From the NCBI RefSeq assembly GCF_026167525.1, contig NZ_CP110679.1:310001-374000 (forward strand): a stretch of 64,000 bases of DNA. Reading direction: 5' to 3'. The number at the start of each line of letters is the position of its first letter. Position 1 is the stretch's first letter. A model generated the notes under the pieces. The model saw only the letters and a program-made list of their open reading frames with translations. It did no database searches and was not told the origin of the DNA. This DNA is from Sphingomonas sp. M1-B02. GTDB taxonomy: Bacteria; Pseudomonadota; Alphaproteobacteria; Sphingomonadales; Sphingomonadaceae. Position numbers and translations under genes: made by a program. Shown here in pieces: positions 34,327 through 43,344 of the stretch.

Positions 34327-35484
34327 ATGGATCGTCGCTCGATGCTGACGGGGGCCGGGGTGGCCGGGGTTGCCGCCGCATTACCCGTCGAGTTGCTCGC
34401 CCAATCGCAGACGCAGGGCAATGCGGTGTCGGCCGAAAGCGCGCCGGCGGGCCCCGAGCCGACCGCGAAGCACAAGATCCGCTTCGGGGTCATCGGGCTC
34501 GATCATTCGCACATCTATGGCATGACCGACGCGATGATCCGCGGCGGCGGGACGCCGGTTTCTTTCTTCGCCACCGATCCCAAGCTTATCGAAACCTTCC
34601 AGCGGCGCTACGGCAATGGCGTCAAGCTGGCGCGCAGCGAGGGGGAGATCCTCGACGACAAGTCGATCCAGCTGATCGTCGCCGCGCCGATCCCCGATCT
34701 GCGCGCGCCGCTCGGCATCCGGGCGATGCGCGCGGGCAAGGATTATCTGGGCGACAAGCCGGCGATCACGTCGCTCGCGCAGCTCGCCGACGTGCGGCGC
34801 GCGGTGAAGGAAACCGGGCGCAAGTTCGCGGTGATGTATTCCGAACGGCTCGAAGTGCGCTCGGCGGTCTATGCCGGCGAGCTCGTCGCGCAGGGCGCGA
34901 TCGGCAAGGTGATCCAGACGGTCAACCTCGCCCCGCACCGCACCAGCGCGCCGAGCCGGCCCGACTGGTTCTGGGACAAGGCGCGCTATGGCGGCATCCT
35001 CACCGACATCGGCAGCCATCAGGCCGACCAGTTCCTGTTCTACACGCGATCGACCAGCGCCCATGTCGTCGCCGCGCAGACTGGCAATTTCCACTGGCCG
35101 GACAAGCCGAAGTTCGAGGATTTCGGCGACATGATCGTCACCGGCAACGGCGGGACGGGTTATATCCGGGTCGACTGGTTCACCCCCGATGGCCTGCCGA
35201 CCTGGGGCGACGGGCGGCTGTTCCTGGTGGGGACCGAGGGCACGATCGAGCTGCGCAAATATGTCGACGTCGCCGGGCGGCCGGGCGGCAATCACCTGTT
35301 CCTGACCGACAAGAAAGGCGTGCGGTACATCGATTGCTCGAAGGTACACCTGCCGTTCGGGCCGCAATTCGTGACCGACGTGGTCGAGCGCAGTTCGATC
35401 GCGCAAGACCAGGCGCAGGCACTGCTCGCCGCCGAGCTGGTGCTCACCGCGCAAAAGAACGCCACGCGGCCGATCACGGCCTGA
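34327..35484 (+). CDS. Tat-exported Gfo/Idh/MocA oxidoreductase (first)
   Basis: This 385-residue NAD(P)-dependent oxidoreductase has a Tat-like N-terminus (MDRRSMLTGAGVAGVAAALP), implying export in folded, cofactor-loaded form. The Rossmann segment is IRFGVIGLDHSHIYGMTDAM, where a D-H-S-H pattern follows the glycines. The central KDYLGDKPAITS supplies the lysine motif with GDKP instead of the usual EKP. The substrate domain contains YGGILTDIGSHQADQFLFYT with the aspartate/histidine pair. Glucose-fructose oxidoreductase of Zymomonas is a known Tat-exported relative. The sequence groups with proteins encoded next to SGNH hydrolases. Co-transcription with the cupin gene upstream and the next Gfo/Idh gene is likely. 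Confidence 0.9.
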   Translation: MDRRSMLTGAGVAGVAAALPVELLAQSQTQGNAVSAESAPAGPEPTAKHKIRFGVIGLDHSHIYGMTDAMIRGGGTPVSFFATDPKLIETFQRRYGNGVKLARSEGEILDDKSIQLIVAAPIPDLRAPLGIRAMRAGKDYLGDKPAITSLAQLADVRRAVKETGRKFAVMYSERLEVRSAVYAGELVAQGAIGKVIQTVNLAPHRTSAPSRPDWFWDKARYGGILTDIGSHQADQFLFYTRSTSAHVVAAQTGNFHWPDKPKFEDFGDMIVTGNGGTGYIRVDWFTPDGLPTWGDGRLFLVGTEGTIELRKYVDVAGRPGGNHLFLTDKKGVRYIDCSKVHLPFGPQFVTDVVERSSIAQDQAQALLAAELVLTAQKNATRPITA

Positions 35485-35496
35485 GGGAGAGACTGG

Positions 35497-36849
35497 ATGC
35501 AACTCAGCAGACGCGGACTGATCAAGAGCGGGGCCATCATCGCGGCGCCGACCATCGTGCCTTCCACCGTATTCGGGCAGAATGCGCCCTCGAACCGGAT
35601 CGTCGTGGGTGCGATCGGCGTCGGGCGTATCTCGCGCGGGCACGACATGAAGGAAGTGCACCGTCACGCCGACGCGCAGATCGTCGCGGTGTGCGATGTC
35701 GATACGGTGCGGCTCGGAGCGGGCAAGGAACTGGTCGACGCGCGCTACGCGGCGAGCACGGGCAAGCCTTATTCGGGCACGCGCATGTATCACGACTATC
35801 GCGAGTTGCTGGCCAACAAGGAGATCGACGCAGTCATTATCGCCACGCCCGATCACCAGCATGCGCCCCAGGCGGTGCATGCGGTGCGCGCCGGCAAGGC
35901 GGTCTATCTCCAGAAGCCCGCCGCGCTAACGATCGCCGAGGGGCGCGCGCTGGCGGATGCCGTGAAGGCGACCGGCCAGGTGCTGCAGATCGGATCGCAG
36001 CAGCGCGGGCAGGAGCCCTGGCCGCAATTCCACCGCGCCTGCGAATTGGTGCGCAACGGCCGGATCGGCACGCTCAAGCATGTCGAGGTGGGCCTACCCG
36101 GCGATCCCGCGGGCCCCGAGGCGCCGGCGATGCCGATCCCGCGCAATCTCGACTACGACGCCTGGCTCGGCACCACCCCCGAAGTCTATTATACCGAGAC
36201 GCGGGTGCATCCGCAGGATTCGTTCGAGGGGCGCCCGGGCTGGCTGCGGATGGAGCAGTTCGGCGCCGGCATGATCACCGGCTGGGGATCGCATCACATC
36301 GACACCGCCCATTGGGGCATGGGCATGGAGCATAGCGGCCCGGTCGAAGTGTGGGGCACCGCCGAATTCCCCAGGAGCGGATTGTGGGACGTCCATGGCG
36401 CGTTCGAGACGAATGCCCGCTATGCCAATGGCGTGACGATGAAGGTGTCCGGCGCGCTACCCAATGGCGTCAAATTCATCGGCGACAAGGGCTGGATCTT
36501 CGTGACCCGCAGCGGCTCGGTGACGCCCTCCGATCCGACCAGCGCCAAGGTCGATCCGCTTGTCGCGAGCGATCCGAAGATCTTGACCAGCGTGATCGGG
36601 CCGAACGAGGTCCAGCTGCTCAAGGTGCCCGAGCAGCATCGCAACTGGCTGGATGCGATCAAGACCGGTGCGCCGCTGAGTGCGCCGGCCGAAGTGGGGC
36701 ATCGCGCTTGCTCGACCTGCCTGGTCCACTGGATCGCGATGAAGACCGGACGGCGGCTGAAATGGGACCCGAAGGCCGAGCGCTTTATCGGCGACGACGC
36801 GGCGAATGCGATGCTCAGCCGACCACAGCGCGCGAAATATGCGATTTGA
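35497..36849 (+). CDS. Tat-exported Gfo/Idh/MocA oxidoreductase (second)
   Basis: This 450-residue oxidoreductase has a twin-arginine signal (MQLSRRGLIKSGAIIAAPTI). It shows the Rossmann motif VVGAIGVGRISRGHDM, a CDVDTVRLGAGK segment, the QKPAA motif (Y-L-Q-K-P, the catalytic-lysine position), the GSQQRGQ strand, and a C-terminal SSHHIDTAHWGMGMEHSG-like region with the histidine motif. Its length and the long C-terminal part (ANARYANGVTMKVSGALPNG-like, then GPNEVQLLKVPEQHRNWLDA) match the large bacterial Gfo/Idh group common in Planctomycetes and Bacteroidetes sugar loci. It lies 12 bases after the previous Gfo/Idh gene. A keto-sugar or glycoside substrate in the periplasm is inferred. Confidence 0.92.
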   Translation: MQLSRRGLIKSGAIIAAPTIVPSTVFGQNAPSNRIVVGAIGVGRISRGHDMKEVHRHADAQIVAVCDVDTVRLGAGKELVDARYAASTGKPYSGTRMYHDYRELLANKEIDAVIIATPDHQHAPQAVHAVRAGKAVYLQKPAALTIAEGRALADAVKATGQVLQIGSQQRGQEPWPQFHRACELVRNGRIGTLKHVEVGLPGDPAGPEAPAMPIPRNLDYDAWLGTTPEVYYTETRVHPQDSFEGRPGWLRMEQFGAGMITGWGSHHIDTAHWGMGMEHSGPVEVWGTAEFPRSGLWDVHGAFETNARYANGVTMKVSGALPNGVKFIGDKGWIFVTRSGSVTPSDPTSAKVDPLVASDPKILTSVIGPNEVQLLKVPEQHRNWLDAIKTGAPLSAPAEVGHRACSTCLVHWIAMKTGRRLKWDPKAERFIGDDAANAMLSRPQRAKYAI

Positions 36850-36898
36850 TGCGGTCGCGGGTCGCGCCTAGAGCGGCTCGCGACTGTTCGCATCGGGA

Positions 36899-37930
36899 AT
36901 GCCTGCCATGATCCGCACCGGCGTTATCGGCTACGGCCTGGGCGGCATGGCGTTCCACGCGCCGCTGATCGAGGCAGTGCCCGAGCTCGAGCTTGCCGCC
37001 ATCGCTACGTCGCGAGCCGATGCGGTGCGCGAACGCTATCCCGCCGCGCAGGTGACCGACGCTGCCGCGCTGATCGCCGATCCGAACATCCGCCTGGTCG
37101 CGATCTCGACGCCGAACGACAGTCACTTCCCGCTGGCGAAGGCGGCGCTGGAGGCAGGCAAGCATGTCGTGATCGACAAGCCTTTCACCAACAGCGTCGC
37201 CGAGGGGGAGGCGCTCGCAGCGCTGGCCGACGCGCGCGGGCTCATCCTGGCCGCCTTTCACAATCGCCGCTGGGACGGCGATTTCCTGACGGTGCGCAAG
37301 CTGATCGCGAGCGATCGGATCGGCGAGGTGACGCTCGCCGAGCTGCGCTGGGATCGCTATCGGCCCGAAGTGACGACGGCCTGGCGCGACACGCCCGGGG
37401 TGGGGGCGGGGATGCTCGCCGATCTTGGCCCGCATCTGATCGATCAGGCGCTCGTGCTGTTCGGCGCGCCCGAGGCGGTGAGTGCCGATATCGCCGTCCA
37501 GCGCGCGGGCGCTCGCACCGACGACTATTTCGAGCTGACCTTGCACTATGGCGTCCGCCGCGTGCTCCTTTCCGCCAGCCGCTTGATCGCCAGCCCGCGC
37601 CCGCGCTTCGCGCTGCACGGGCGGCTCGGCGGCTTCGTCAAATATGGGCTCGATCCGCAGGAGCCGATGATGAAGGCCGGGGGGAGTGCGAACGATCCGG
37701 GGTTTGGGGTAGAGGACCCGGCAAACCACGGCACGCTCGTGCTGGCCGATGGCACGCGCGAGACCGTGATGAGCGAGCGCGGCGACTATCGGCTTTTCTA
37801 TTCGGGCATGGCGCAAGCGATTACGGAAGGCGGCGCTCCGCCGGTTTCGGCAGGCGACGCGATCCTGGGCCTCCGGCTGATGGAATTGGCGCGGCGCAGC
37901 TCCGACGAAGGGCGGCGGATCGCGCTTTAG
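36899..37930 (+). CDS. Cytoplasmic Gfo/Idh/MocA oxidoreductase (third)
   Basis: This is a 343-residue oxidoreductase without a signal peptide. The Rossmann motif is TGVIGYGLGGMAFHAPLI, the lysine motif VVIDKPFTNSVAEG, and the C-terminal domain contains GAGMLADLGPHLIDQALVLFG with the D-x-x-x-H pair and a closing YSGMAQAI region. This matches the YdgJ/YhhX-like cytoplasmic subgroup. With two exported relatives upstream, it could complete the reduction of an imported keto sugar. The stop codon overlaps the nadE stop on the other strand by 4 bases. The start may lie three codons later (second ATG at 36908). Confidence 0.92.
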   Translation: MPAMIRTGVIGYGLGGMAFHAPLIEAVPELELAAIATSRADAVRERYPAAQVTDAAALIADPNIRLVAISTPNDSHFPLAKAALEAGKHVVIDKPFTNSVAEGEALAALADARGLILAAFHNRRWDGDFLTVRKLIASDRIGEVTLAELRWDRYRPEVTTAWRDTPGVGAGMLADLGPHLIDQALVLFGAPEAVSADIAVQRAGARTDDYFELTLHYGVRRVLLSASRLIASPRPRFALHGRLGGFVKYGLDPQEPMMKAGGSANDPGFGVEDPANHGTLVLADGTRETVMSERGDYRLFYSGMAQAITEGGAPPVSAGDAILGLRLMELARRSSDEGRRIAL

Positions 37931-39972
37931 GGCAAGGCCGCGCGCAGTTCCTCGAGCCATACCGTCGCCACGCTGTCCGACGGCGCGCGCCAATCGCCCC
38001 GCGGGCTGAGCGCTCCGCCCGCCGAGACCTTGGGTCCATTGGGCATCGCCGAGCGCTTGAACTGGCTGGTTTGGAAGAAGCGGAACAGGAATTCCTCAAG
38101 CCACTTCGCGATCGTCGGCAGGTCATATGCGTTGCGGCCGTCCACCGGAAAGTCGATCGGCCACAGCCCGGACTCGCGATCGTGCCAGGCATGCCAGGCC
38201 AGGAAGGCGACCTTGGAAGGGCGCAGGCCGTGGCGAACGATGTAATGGAGGAAGAAGTCGTGGAGCTCGTACGGGCCGATCCGGTCCTGCGTGCTCTGGA
38301 TATTGCCCTCGGCATCCGGGGGCACCAGTTCGGGTGAAATCTCGGTGTTCAGAATCTTCTCGACGGCGGCGGCCGCATCGCCGAGCTGGCCGCCATCCAA
38401 GGTCCAGCGGATAAGATACTGAATCAGCGTCTTGGGAACGCCCGCATTGACGCCGTAATGGCTCATCTGGTCGCCCACGCCATAGGTGCACCAGCCGAGC
38501 GCCAGTTCCGACAGATCGCCGGTGCCGACGACGAAGCCGTGGCGCTGGTTGGCGAGGCGGAAGAGATAGTCGGTGCGCAGGCCGGCCTGGACGTTCTCGA
38601 ACGTGACGTCGTGCACCGGCTCGCCCTTGGCGAAGGGATGACCGAGATCGGCGAGCATCTGGCGTGCGCTCGGCCGGATATCGATCTCCTCGGCGCTGAT
38701 CTCCAAACCGCGCATCAGGTCCCAGGCATTCGCCTTCGTCTCCTCGCCCGTGGCGAAACCCGGCATCGTGAAACCTAGAATGTCACTGCGCGGGCGGCCG
38801 AGCCGGTCCATCGCCTTGCACGCGACGATCAGCGCGTGAGTGGAATCGAGCCCGCCGGAAATGCCGAGAACGAGATGCTTGGCGCCGGTCGATTCGAGCC
38901 GCTTGCGCAGCCCTTCCACCTGGATGTTGAACGCCTCGTAGCAGTCTGCCTCGAGCTTCTCGGGCGTGTTGGGGACGAAGGGGAAGCGGCGCAGCGGGCG
39001 CATAAGCCCGCGATCGGCCATGTCGGGCTGGTGCGCGAAGGCGATACGGCGGAAGCGCGTCTCGGGGTGGTTCGCGTAGCGCGTGCTGTCGTTAAAGGTC
39101 CCGTTGCGGATCCGCTCGAGCCGCAGCCGTTCGAGGTCGATATCGGCGCACACCACTTCGGTGGTAAGCTCGAACCGTTCCGAGCGGGCGAGCAGTTCGC
39201 CATATTCGTAGATCAGCCCTTCGCCATCCCAGGCGAGATCGGTGGTACTCTCGCCCGGGCCGGACGCCGAATAAAGGTAGGCCGAGAGCGTGCGGGCGGA
39301 TTGCGAGGCGCAGAGCAGTTCGCGCTCGCGGCCCTTGCCGATGACGATGTTCGATGCCGAAAGGTTGCAGAGCACCAGCGCGCCGGCGAGCGCGCCATCG
39401 GTGGAGGGCGGGGTGGGCGCCCAATAATCCTCGCAAATCTCGACGTGAAAGACGAAATCCTCGAGATCCGACGCGGCGAAGATCAAATCGGGGCCGAAGG
39501 GCACGCTTTGGCCGGCGAGATCAATGCTGAGCCCGTTCAGGCCCATGCCCGAGGCGAACCAGCGCTTCTCATAATATTCGCGATAGTTGGGCAGGAACTG
39601 CTTGGGCACGACGCCGAGGATGCGCCCGCGGGCAATGACGACCGCGCAATTGTAGAGCCGCCCGTTGCGGCGCAGCGCCGCGCCGACAAGCAGCACCGGG
39701 CTTAGCGTCTCGCTGGCCGCGAGGATCGCGGCGATCCCCGCCTCGGTCGCGTCGAGGATCGCGTCCTGGAGGTGCAGGTCGTCGATCGAATAGGTCGTGA
39801 CGTTGAGCTCGGGGAAAACGAGAATGTCCGCGCCCTCGGCATGGCCCTGCTTCGCAAGATCGATCGTCGAGCGGGCATTTGCGCCGGGATCGCCGACGAC
39901 GACGTGCGGCGTGCAGACGCCCGCACGGATCATCCCCTGGCGGTGGAGCGAGAAAAAGGGATGCTGGGCCAT
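37927..39972 (-). CDS. nadE: Glutamine-dependent NAD(+) synthetase
   Basis: This 681-residue two-domain enzyme performs the last step of NAD synthesis, amidating nicotinic acid adenine dinucleotide. The N-terminal nitrilase-like glutaminase has the E-K-C triad environment: LVFPELNVTTY (glutamate), VVPKQFLPNYREYYEKRW (lysine), and VFHVEICEDYWAP (cysteine). The C-terminal synthetase domain carries the PP-loop LVLGISGGLDSTHALIVA, then GTGDLSELALGWCTYGVGDQMSHYGVNAGVPKTLI. Length is typical of the glutamine-dependent form. It is convergent with the Gfo/Idh gene and is a single-gene unit. Confidence 0.97.
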   Translation of the reverse strand: MAQHPFFSLHRQGMIRAGVCTPHVVVGDPGANARSTIDLAKQGHAEGADILVFPELNVTTYSIDDLHLQDAILDATEAGIAAILAASETLSPVLLVGAALRRNGRLYNCAVVIARGRILGVVPKQFLPNYREYYEKRWFASGMGLNGLSIDLAGQSVPFGPDLIFAASDLEDFVFHVEICEDYWAPTPPSTDGALAGALVLCNLSASNIVIGKGRERELLCASQSARTLSAYLYSASGPGESTTDLAWDGEGLIYEYGELLARSERFELTTEVVCADIDLERLRLERIRNGTFNDSTRYANHPETRFRRIAFAHQPDMADRGLMRPLRRFPFVPNTPEKLEADCYEAFNIQVEGLRKRLESTGAKHLVLGISGGLDSTHALIVACKAMDRLGRPRSDILGFTMPGFATGEETKANAWDLMRGLEISAEEIDIRPSARQMLADLGHPFAKGEPVHDVTFENVQAGLRTDYLFRLANQRHGFVVGTGDLSELALGWCTYGVGDQMSHYGVNAGVPKTLIQYLIRWTLDGGQLGDAAAAVEKILNTEISPELVPPDAEGNIQSTQDRIGPYELHDFFLHYIVRHGLRPSKVAFLAWHAWHDRESGLWPIDFPVDGRNAYDLPTIAKWLEEFLFRFFQTSQFKRSAMPNGPKVSAGGALSPRGDWRAPSDSVATVWLEELRAALP

Positions 39973-40027
39973 AAGCGCGTCCTAGTCGCGCGCGCGATGG
40001 GCTGCAAATCTTGCGGGTGGTAAGCGC

Positions 40028-40729
40028 TCAGACCTTTGCGGAGTAGATCATCCGACCGGGCCCGAGCCGCTCGAACACCTTCGCCAATTCCTGCTCGCCG
40101 ACCGCGAAACAGCCCTGGCTTCGGCCGAGCTTGCCATGCTTGGCGATCATGTCGCTGTTCGCATACCACGATGAGTGGACTACGATCGCGCGGTCATAGG
40201 CGTTGTTGTTGGTCGGATCGAGCCCGCGCAGACGCTGCGAATGGCCATGCTTGCCAACATAATATTCATCGGTGAGGAAGGCGCCTTCGCAGGTCGCTTC
40301 CGAATTCACTTCGTTCGAGAAGCGATGCAGCAGCCCGGTATGCTCGGGATCGGAGCCGATTCCATGCGCGACCAGGAAGCTCTCGACGGTGCCCGAGCCA
40401 AGATGCACCAGGTGGAAACGCGGCCGATAGGAAGGCGCTGCGAAATCGGCGATGGCGATGCGATCATGCGACGGCACGCGCATCGAGTGGCGATCGAGCG
40501 CCGCGACGGCGCGCTTAACCAGTTCGGGGCGAATGCCGGTCGGCAGCTTTTTCGCGGCGACCGCAGGCGCGCTGGGGATCGGGGCAGCGCTGGGCACCGC
40601 CAAAGGCGGGGCGGATGCGACATGCGTCGTCCGCGAAACGCAGGCAGTGACCGCTGCGCCGCTGGCGATGACGAATGCCGATTTGATCAGCGCACGGCGC
40701 GTCGTCGCCGGATCGATGTTCTGAGTCAC
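40028..40729 (-). CDS. L,D-transpeptidase-type murein catalytic domain lipoprotein
   Basis: This 233-residue protein has an N-terminal export signal with paired arginines (TTRRALIKSAFVIASGAAVTAC) and a TAC lipobox at C30. A proline/alanine-rich spacer leads to the catalytic domain. The active-site motif reads KLGRSQGCFAV (C207), with an upstream histidine strand AIVVHSSWYAN (H185). This SQGC/H pattern is typical of the murein L,D-transpeptidase catalytic domain family (YkuD-like group 2), which resembles muramoyl-tetrapeptide carboxypeptidase-type wall remodelling enzymes. It is divergent from another L,D-transpeptidase across 255 bases, which probably includes two promoters. Confidence 0.92.
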   Translation of the reverse strand: MTQNIDPATTRRALIKSAFVIASGAAVTACVSRTTHVASAPPLAVPSAAPIPSAPAVAAKKLPTGIRPELVKRAVAALDRHSMRVPSHDRIAIADFAAPSYRPRFHLVHLGSGTVESFLVAHGIGSDPEHTGLLHRFSNEVNSEATCEGAFLTDEYYVGKHGHSQRLRGLDPTNNNAYDRAIVVHSSWYANSDMIAKHGKLGRSQGCFAVGEQELAKVFERLGPGRMIYSAKV

Positions 40730-40984
40730 GCTTTGCCTTTACCCGCCAAGTTTGCCCCAAGTCCTTCTACCAGACCCTCGTCTCTATATGGGTTTAACAA
40801 CTGCCTCGTGCCGCGCGATTCGCCGTGCTTCGAGCCCGGTTCGCCGATCTATCGCCGTTCCAATTCGAAACGATCGGCTTTGCAGGGAACCTAATCCGAT
40901 TCGCCCAAGCCCTTAATTTCGGGTAACTACGCTACGGGTTCGAACGGTGTCGCGGGCGAGCCGCCCGGGGAGTTTTTGACGAAG

Positions 40985-41698
40985 ATGCGGTTTCCAACGT
41001 GCAGGTCGCTGCTCGCCTTGGTGGCATTATGCGCCACAAGTCCGGCCGCCGCGCAAACGATCGCGTCGACTGTGACGGAACCGATCGCGCTCAAGGCGGG
41101 CCAGTTCGTCTGGTTCGAGCAACCCGAATTGATCGAGGCGAGCACGAGCGGGGGCGCGGTGACGATCGTCATCAGCCTCGGCGCGCAGCTGGCGAGAATC
41201 TTCCGCGGTGAAAGATTGGTGGGGGTGAGTACGGTTTCCACCGGATCGCGCGGCCGGGAGACGCCCACGGGCGAGTTCACCATCCTGCAGAAGAAGGTGT
41301 TCCACCGCTCCAACCTCTACAGCAATGCGCCGATGCCCTATATGCAGCGGCTCACCTGGGACGGGATCGCGCTCCATGCCGGACATTTGCCCGGGTATCC
41401 CGCCTCGCACGGCTGCATCCGCTTCCCGAAGGCATTTGCGCGGACATTGTACGATCTGACCGAGATGGGCGGCTCGGTGTCTGTGGTGGACGCGTTCAGC
41501 GACGATCTCGGGCCGATTGCGCCGCCGGCCCCCCTGTTGATGGCGGAAGTCCGCAACCTGGGCGGGGGCGCCTATGACGTGCTGACAATGCGCGGCGATC
41601 CGCCCGAGGATCTGCTGCGGGCACGGCCCTCGTCCTGGGTGCTGGGCCCCGCGGAGGAAATCGTCCAGCCGCTGCCCGGGCGGCGAGGGTCGCGCTGA
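40985..41698 (+). CDS. L,D-transpeptidase, short YkuD type
   Basis: This 237-residue secreted enzyme has a signal peptide starting MRFPTCRSLLALVALCATS. The ATG at 40985 is taken, with a TTG three codons earlier as an alternative. The YkuD domain includes TIVISLGAQLARIFRGERLV, STGSRGRETPTGEFTI, the histidine in IALHAGHLPG (H131) and the nucleophile motif SHGCIRFPKAF (H142, C144). The C-terminus (LLMAEVRNLGGGAYD onward) is not part of the catalytic core. It should catalyse peptidoglycan cross-linking or lipoprotein attachment in the periplasm. With the gene on the other strand it forms a divergent wall-enzyme pair. Confidence 0.94.
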   Translation: MRFPTCRSLLALVALCATSPAAAQTIASTVTEPIALKAGQFVWFEQPELIEASTSGGAVTIVISLGAQLARIFRGERLVGVSTVSTGSRGRETPTGEFTILQKKVFHRSNLYSNAPMPYMQRLTWDGIALHAGHLPGYPASHGCIRFPKAFARTLYDLTEMGGSVSVVDAFSDDLGPIAPPAPLLMAEVRNLGGGAYDVLTMRGDPPEDLLRARPSSWVLGPAEEIVQPLPGRRGSR

Positions 41699-41796
41699 CA
41701 TCCGGCTGACGGCGCGATCGATGGCGCCTTGGAAGTGCGATGCAACCACGGCATGGGCGACTCGTTCAGTGCGAGAGCTTTTCCAAGAGGACCATC

Positions 41797-42039
41797 ATGA
41801 GCAAATCACCCCCGGTACCCACGCAGAACCAGTCGCCTTATCCGATCCAGGAGCCGCCGCACGATCAGCCGCCCAAGGACAATGAGACCGTGGCGGCGAT
41901 GAAGCAGATCGCGGCGCAGAAGAAGCGCTGGGCGCCTTCGTCGACGGAGATCGGCATCGGCGCAGCGGTTGGCGTGGGCTCGGCGGCAGTCGTCGCGGCC
42001 TTGCTCTACTGGCGCGGCAACCGGCGCGACGGCCAGTAA
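41797..42039 (+). CDS. Small single-pass membrane protein
   Basis: This is an 80-residue protein with a polar, proline/glutamine-rich N-terminal half (SKSPPVPTQNQSPYPIQEPP), a charged stretch and one membrane helix (IGIGAAVGVGSAAVVAALLYW) followed by a basic end RGNRRDGQ. The start is the ATG after AAGAGG. I do not recognise the family. It is probably an inner-membrane protein. It is 98 bases downstream of the L,D-transpeptidase, and a strong terminator follows the stop. Confidence 0.75.
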   Translation: MSKSPPVPTQNQSPYPIQEPPHDQPPKDNETVAAMKQIAAQKKRWAPSSTEIGIGAAVGVGSAAVVAALLYWRGNRRDGQ

Positions 42040-42062
42040 GACCGTTCTCCGATCGGACCGGC

Positions 42063-42103
42063 AAAACGCCATGTCTCGCTTGCGTGAGACATAGCGTTTT
42101 TCC
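42063..42103. terminator. Bidirectional intrinsic terminator
   Basis: AAAACGCCATGTCTC and GAGACATAGCGTTTT form a 14-bp stem (one mismatch) around a GCTTGCGT loop, with an A run on the left and a T run of five on the right. It separates the small membrane protein gene and the convergent AI-2E-type exporter gene, and can terminate both. Confidence 0.85.
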
Positions 42104-42109
42104 TTGGCC

Positions 42110-43174
42110 TCAGCCCTTGCCGGCTACCTCGACATCCTTGCCGAGCAGGGTGCGCACATAGACACGCTGGACGAGCACATAGACCACCACGGTCAGCGGT
42201 GCGGCGAGCAGGACGCCGAGGAAGCCGAAGATCGTGCCGGCCGCGACCACGGCGAACAGCAACACCGCCGGTGGCACGTCGACCGCCTGTTTCTGGATCA
42301 TCGGCTGGAGGAAATTGCCCTGAAGCTGCTGGATCAGCAGGAACAGGCCCACCGTCCAAAGCGCGACGGCGGGCGAGACGGTGAAGGCAAGCAGGACGGC
42401 GGGCACCGCGGCGATGATCGGCCCGATCATCGGGATCACGTCGAGCAGGCCGGCAATCAGGCCGAGACCGCCGGCGGCGGGAACGCCCAGCAAGGCCAGC
42501 CCGGCCCAGGTGAGGATAGCCACGAGCGCCGAGGAGGCGGCCTGGCCGACCATCCAGCCCTGTAGCCCGCGACCCATATCTTCGAGCGACTTGTCCGCGG
42601 TTTCTTCGGCGCGCTTCGGCATCAGGTGGATCAAGCCGCGGCGATAGGCGCCCGGATCGCTGGCGATGAAGATCGCCCCCACCAGCACCAGCACGAAATC
42701 GGCCACCCCGCTGCTCGCGGCGAGAACATAGCCGCCCGCCTGCGACATCAGTTTCGAGACATCGCTGCTGCCCTGATTGAACAATTCGCGGGCGCTCTGG
42801 CCCACACCGACGCTCTGCAGCAAAGCATCGACCTGCGCGAGCGCGGGCGGGATGCTCTCGACGATCGTGTCGAACTCGCGCGCCATCTGCGCGCCGAACA
42901 AAGCGAACGCGCCGATGAAGAGCGCGAGCAACGCGACGATCGACAATGCGAGCGCTGGCCCGCGGGGCATGCGGGTGGCCTTGGAGACGCCGCGTGCCAT
43001 TGCGTCGAAGACCACTGCGAGCACCAGAGCGGCGAAGACGAGCATGAGGAAGCGCGTGAGTTCGAGGAACAACCACGCGACCCCGATGATCGCAATCACG
43101 GTAACGGTGGCCGTCGCGATTCGCGCCATTCCCAGCGCCGGCTTGGAGGCTTCGTCGTTGGTCGAGTCGGTCAT
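42110..43174 (-). CDS. AI-2E-type exporter family membrane protein
   Basis: This 354-residue inner-membrane protein of the AI-2E family exporter superfamily (formerly UPF0118, PerM-like) has about eight helices. The start at 43174 (MTDSTNDEASKPAL) follows CGGGGGAA with good spacing. Family features are the early helices (FLELTRFLMLVFAALVLAVVFD), a cytoplasmic amphipathic segment (RAEETADKSLEDMGRGLQGW), and conserved late helices LGVPAAGGLGLIAGLLDVIPMIGPIIAAVPAVLLA and GTIFGFLGVLLAAPLTVVVYVLV. Members export autoinducer-2 or small molecules or act as ion-coupled carriers. The substrate cannot be predicted. It is a single-gene unit between terminators. Confidence 0.92.
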   Translation of the reverse strand: MTDSTNDEASKPALGMARIATATVTVIAIIGVAWLFLELTRFLMLVFAALVLAVVFDAMARGVSKATRMPRGPALALSIVALLALFIGAFALFGAQMAREFDTIVESIPPALAQVDALLQSVGVGQSARELFNQGSSDVSKLMSQAGGYVLAASSGVADFVLVLVGAIFIASDPGAYRRGLIHLMPKRAEETADKSLEDMGRGLQGWMVGQAASSALVAILTWAGLALLGVPAAGGLGLIAGLLDVIPMIGPIIAAVPAVLLAFTVSPAVALWTVGLFLLIQQLQGNFLQPMIQKQAVDVPPAVLLFAVVAAGTIFGFLGVLLAAPLTVVVYVLVQRVYVRTLLGKDVEVAGKG

Positions 43175-43344
43175 GTTTCCCCCGAAGTGCGCAGGAACGC
43201 GCATGTTATTGCTTTGTAGATCGTGACGCCGCGAACCGCGAGCATCGCGCCGATGGGGGCTCAAACCTATCGACGCAGGGAAATATCCGATATCGATCGC
43301 AGCCGATCGAAAAGCGCTGTCTGGCCTCAACGGGAGAAGTATCC

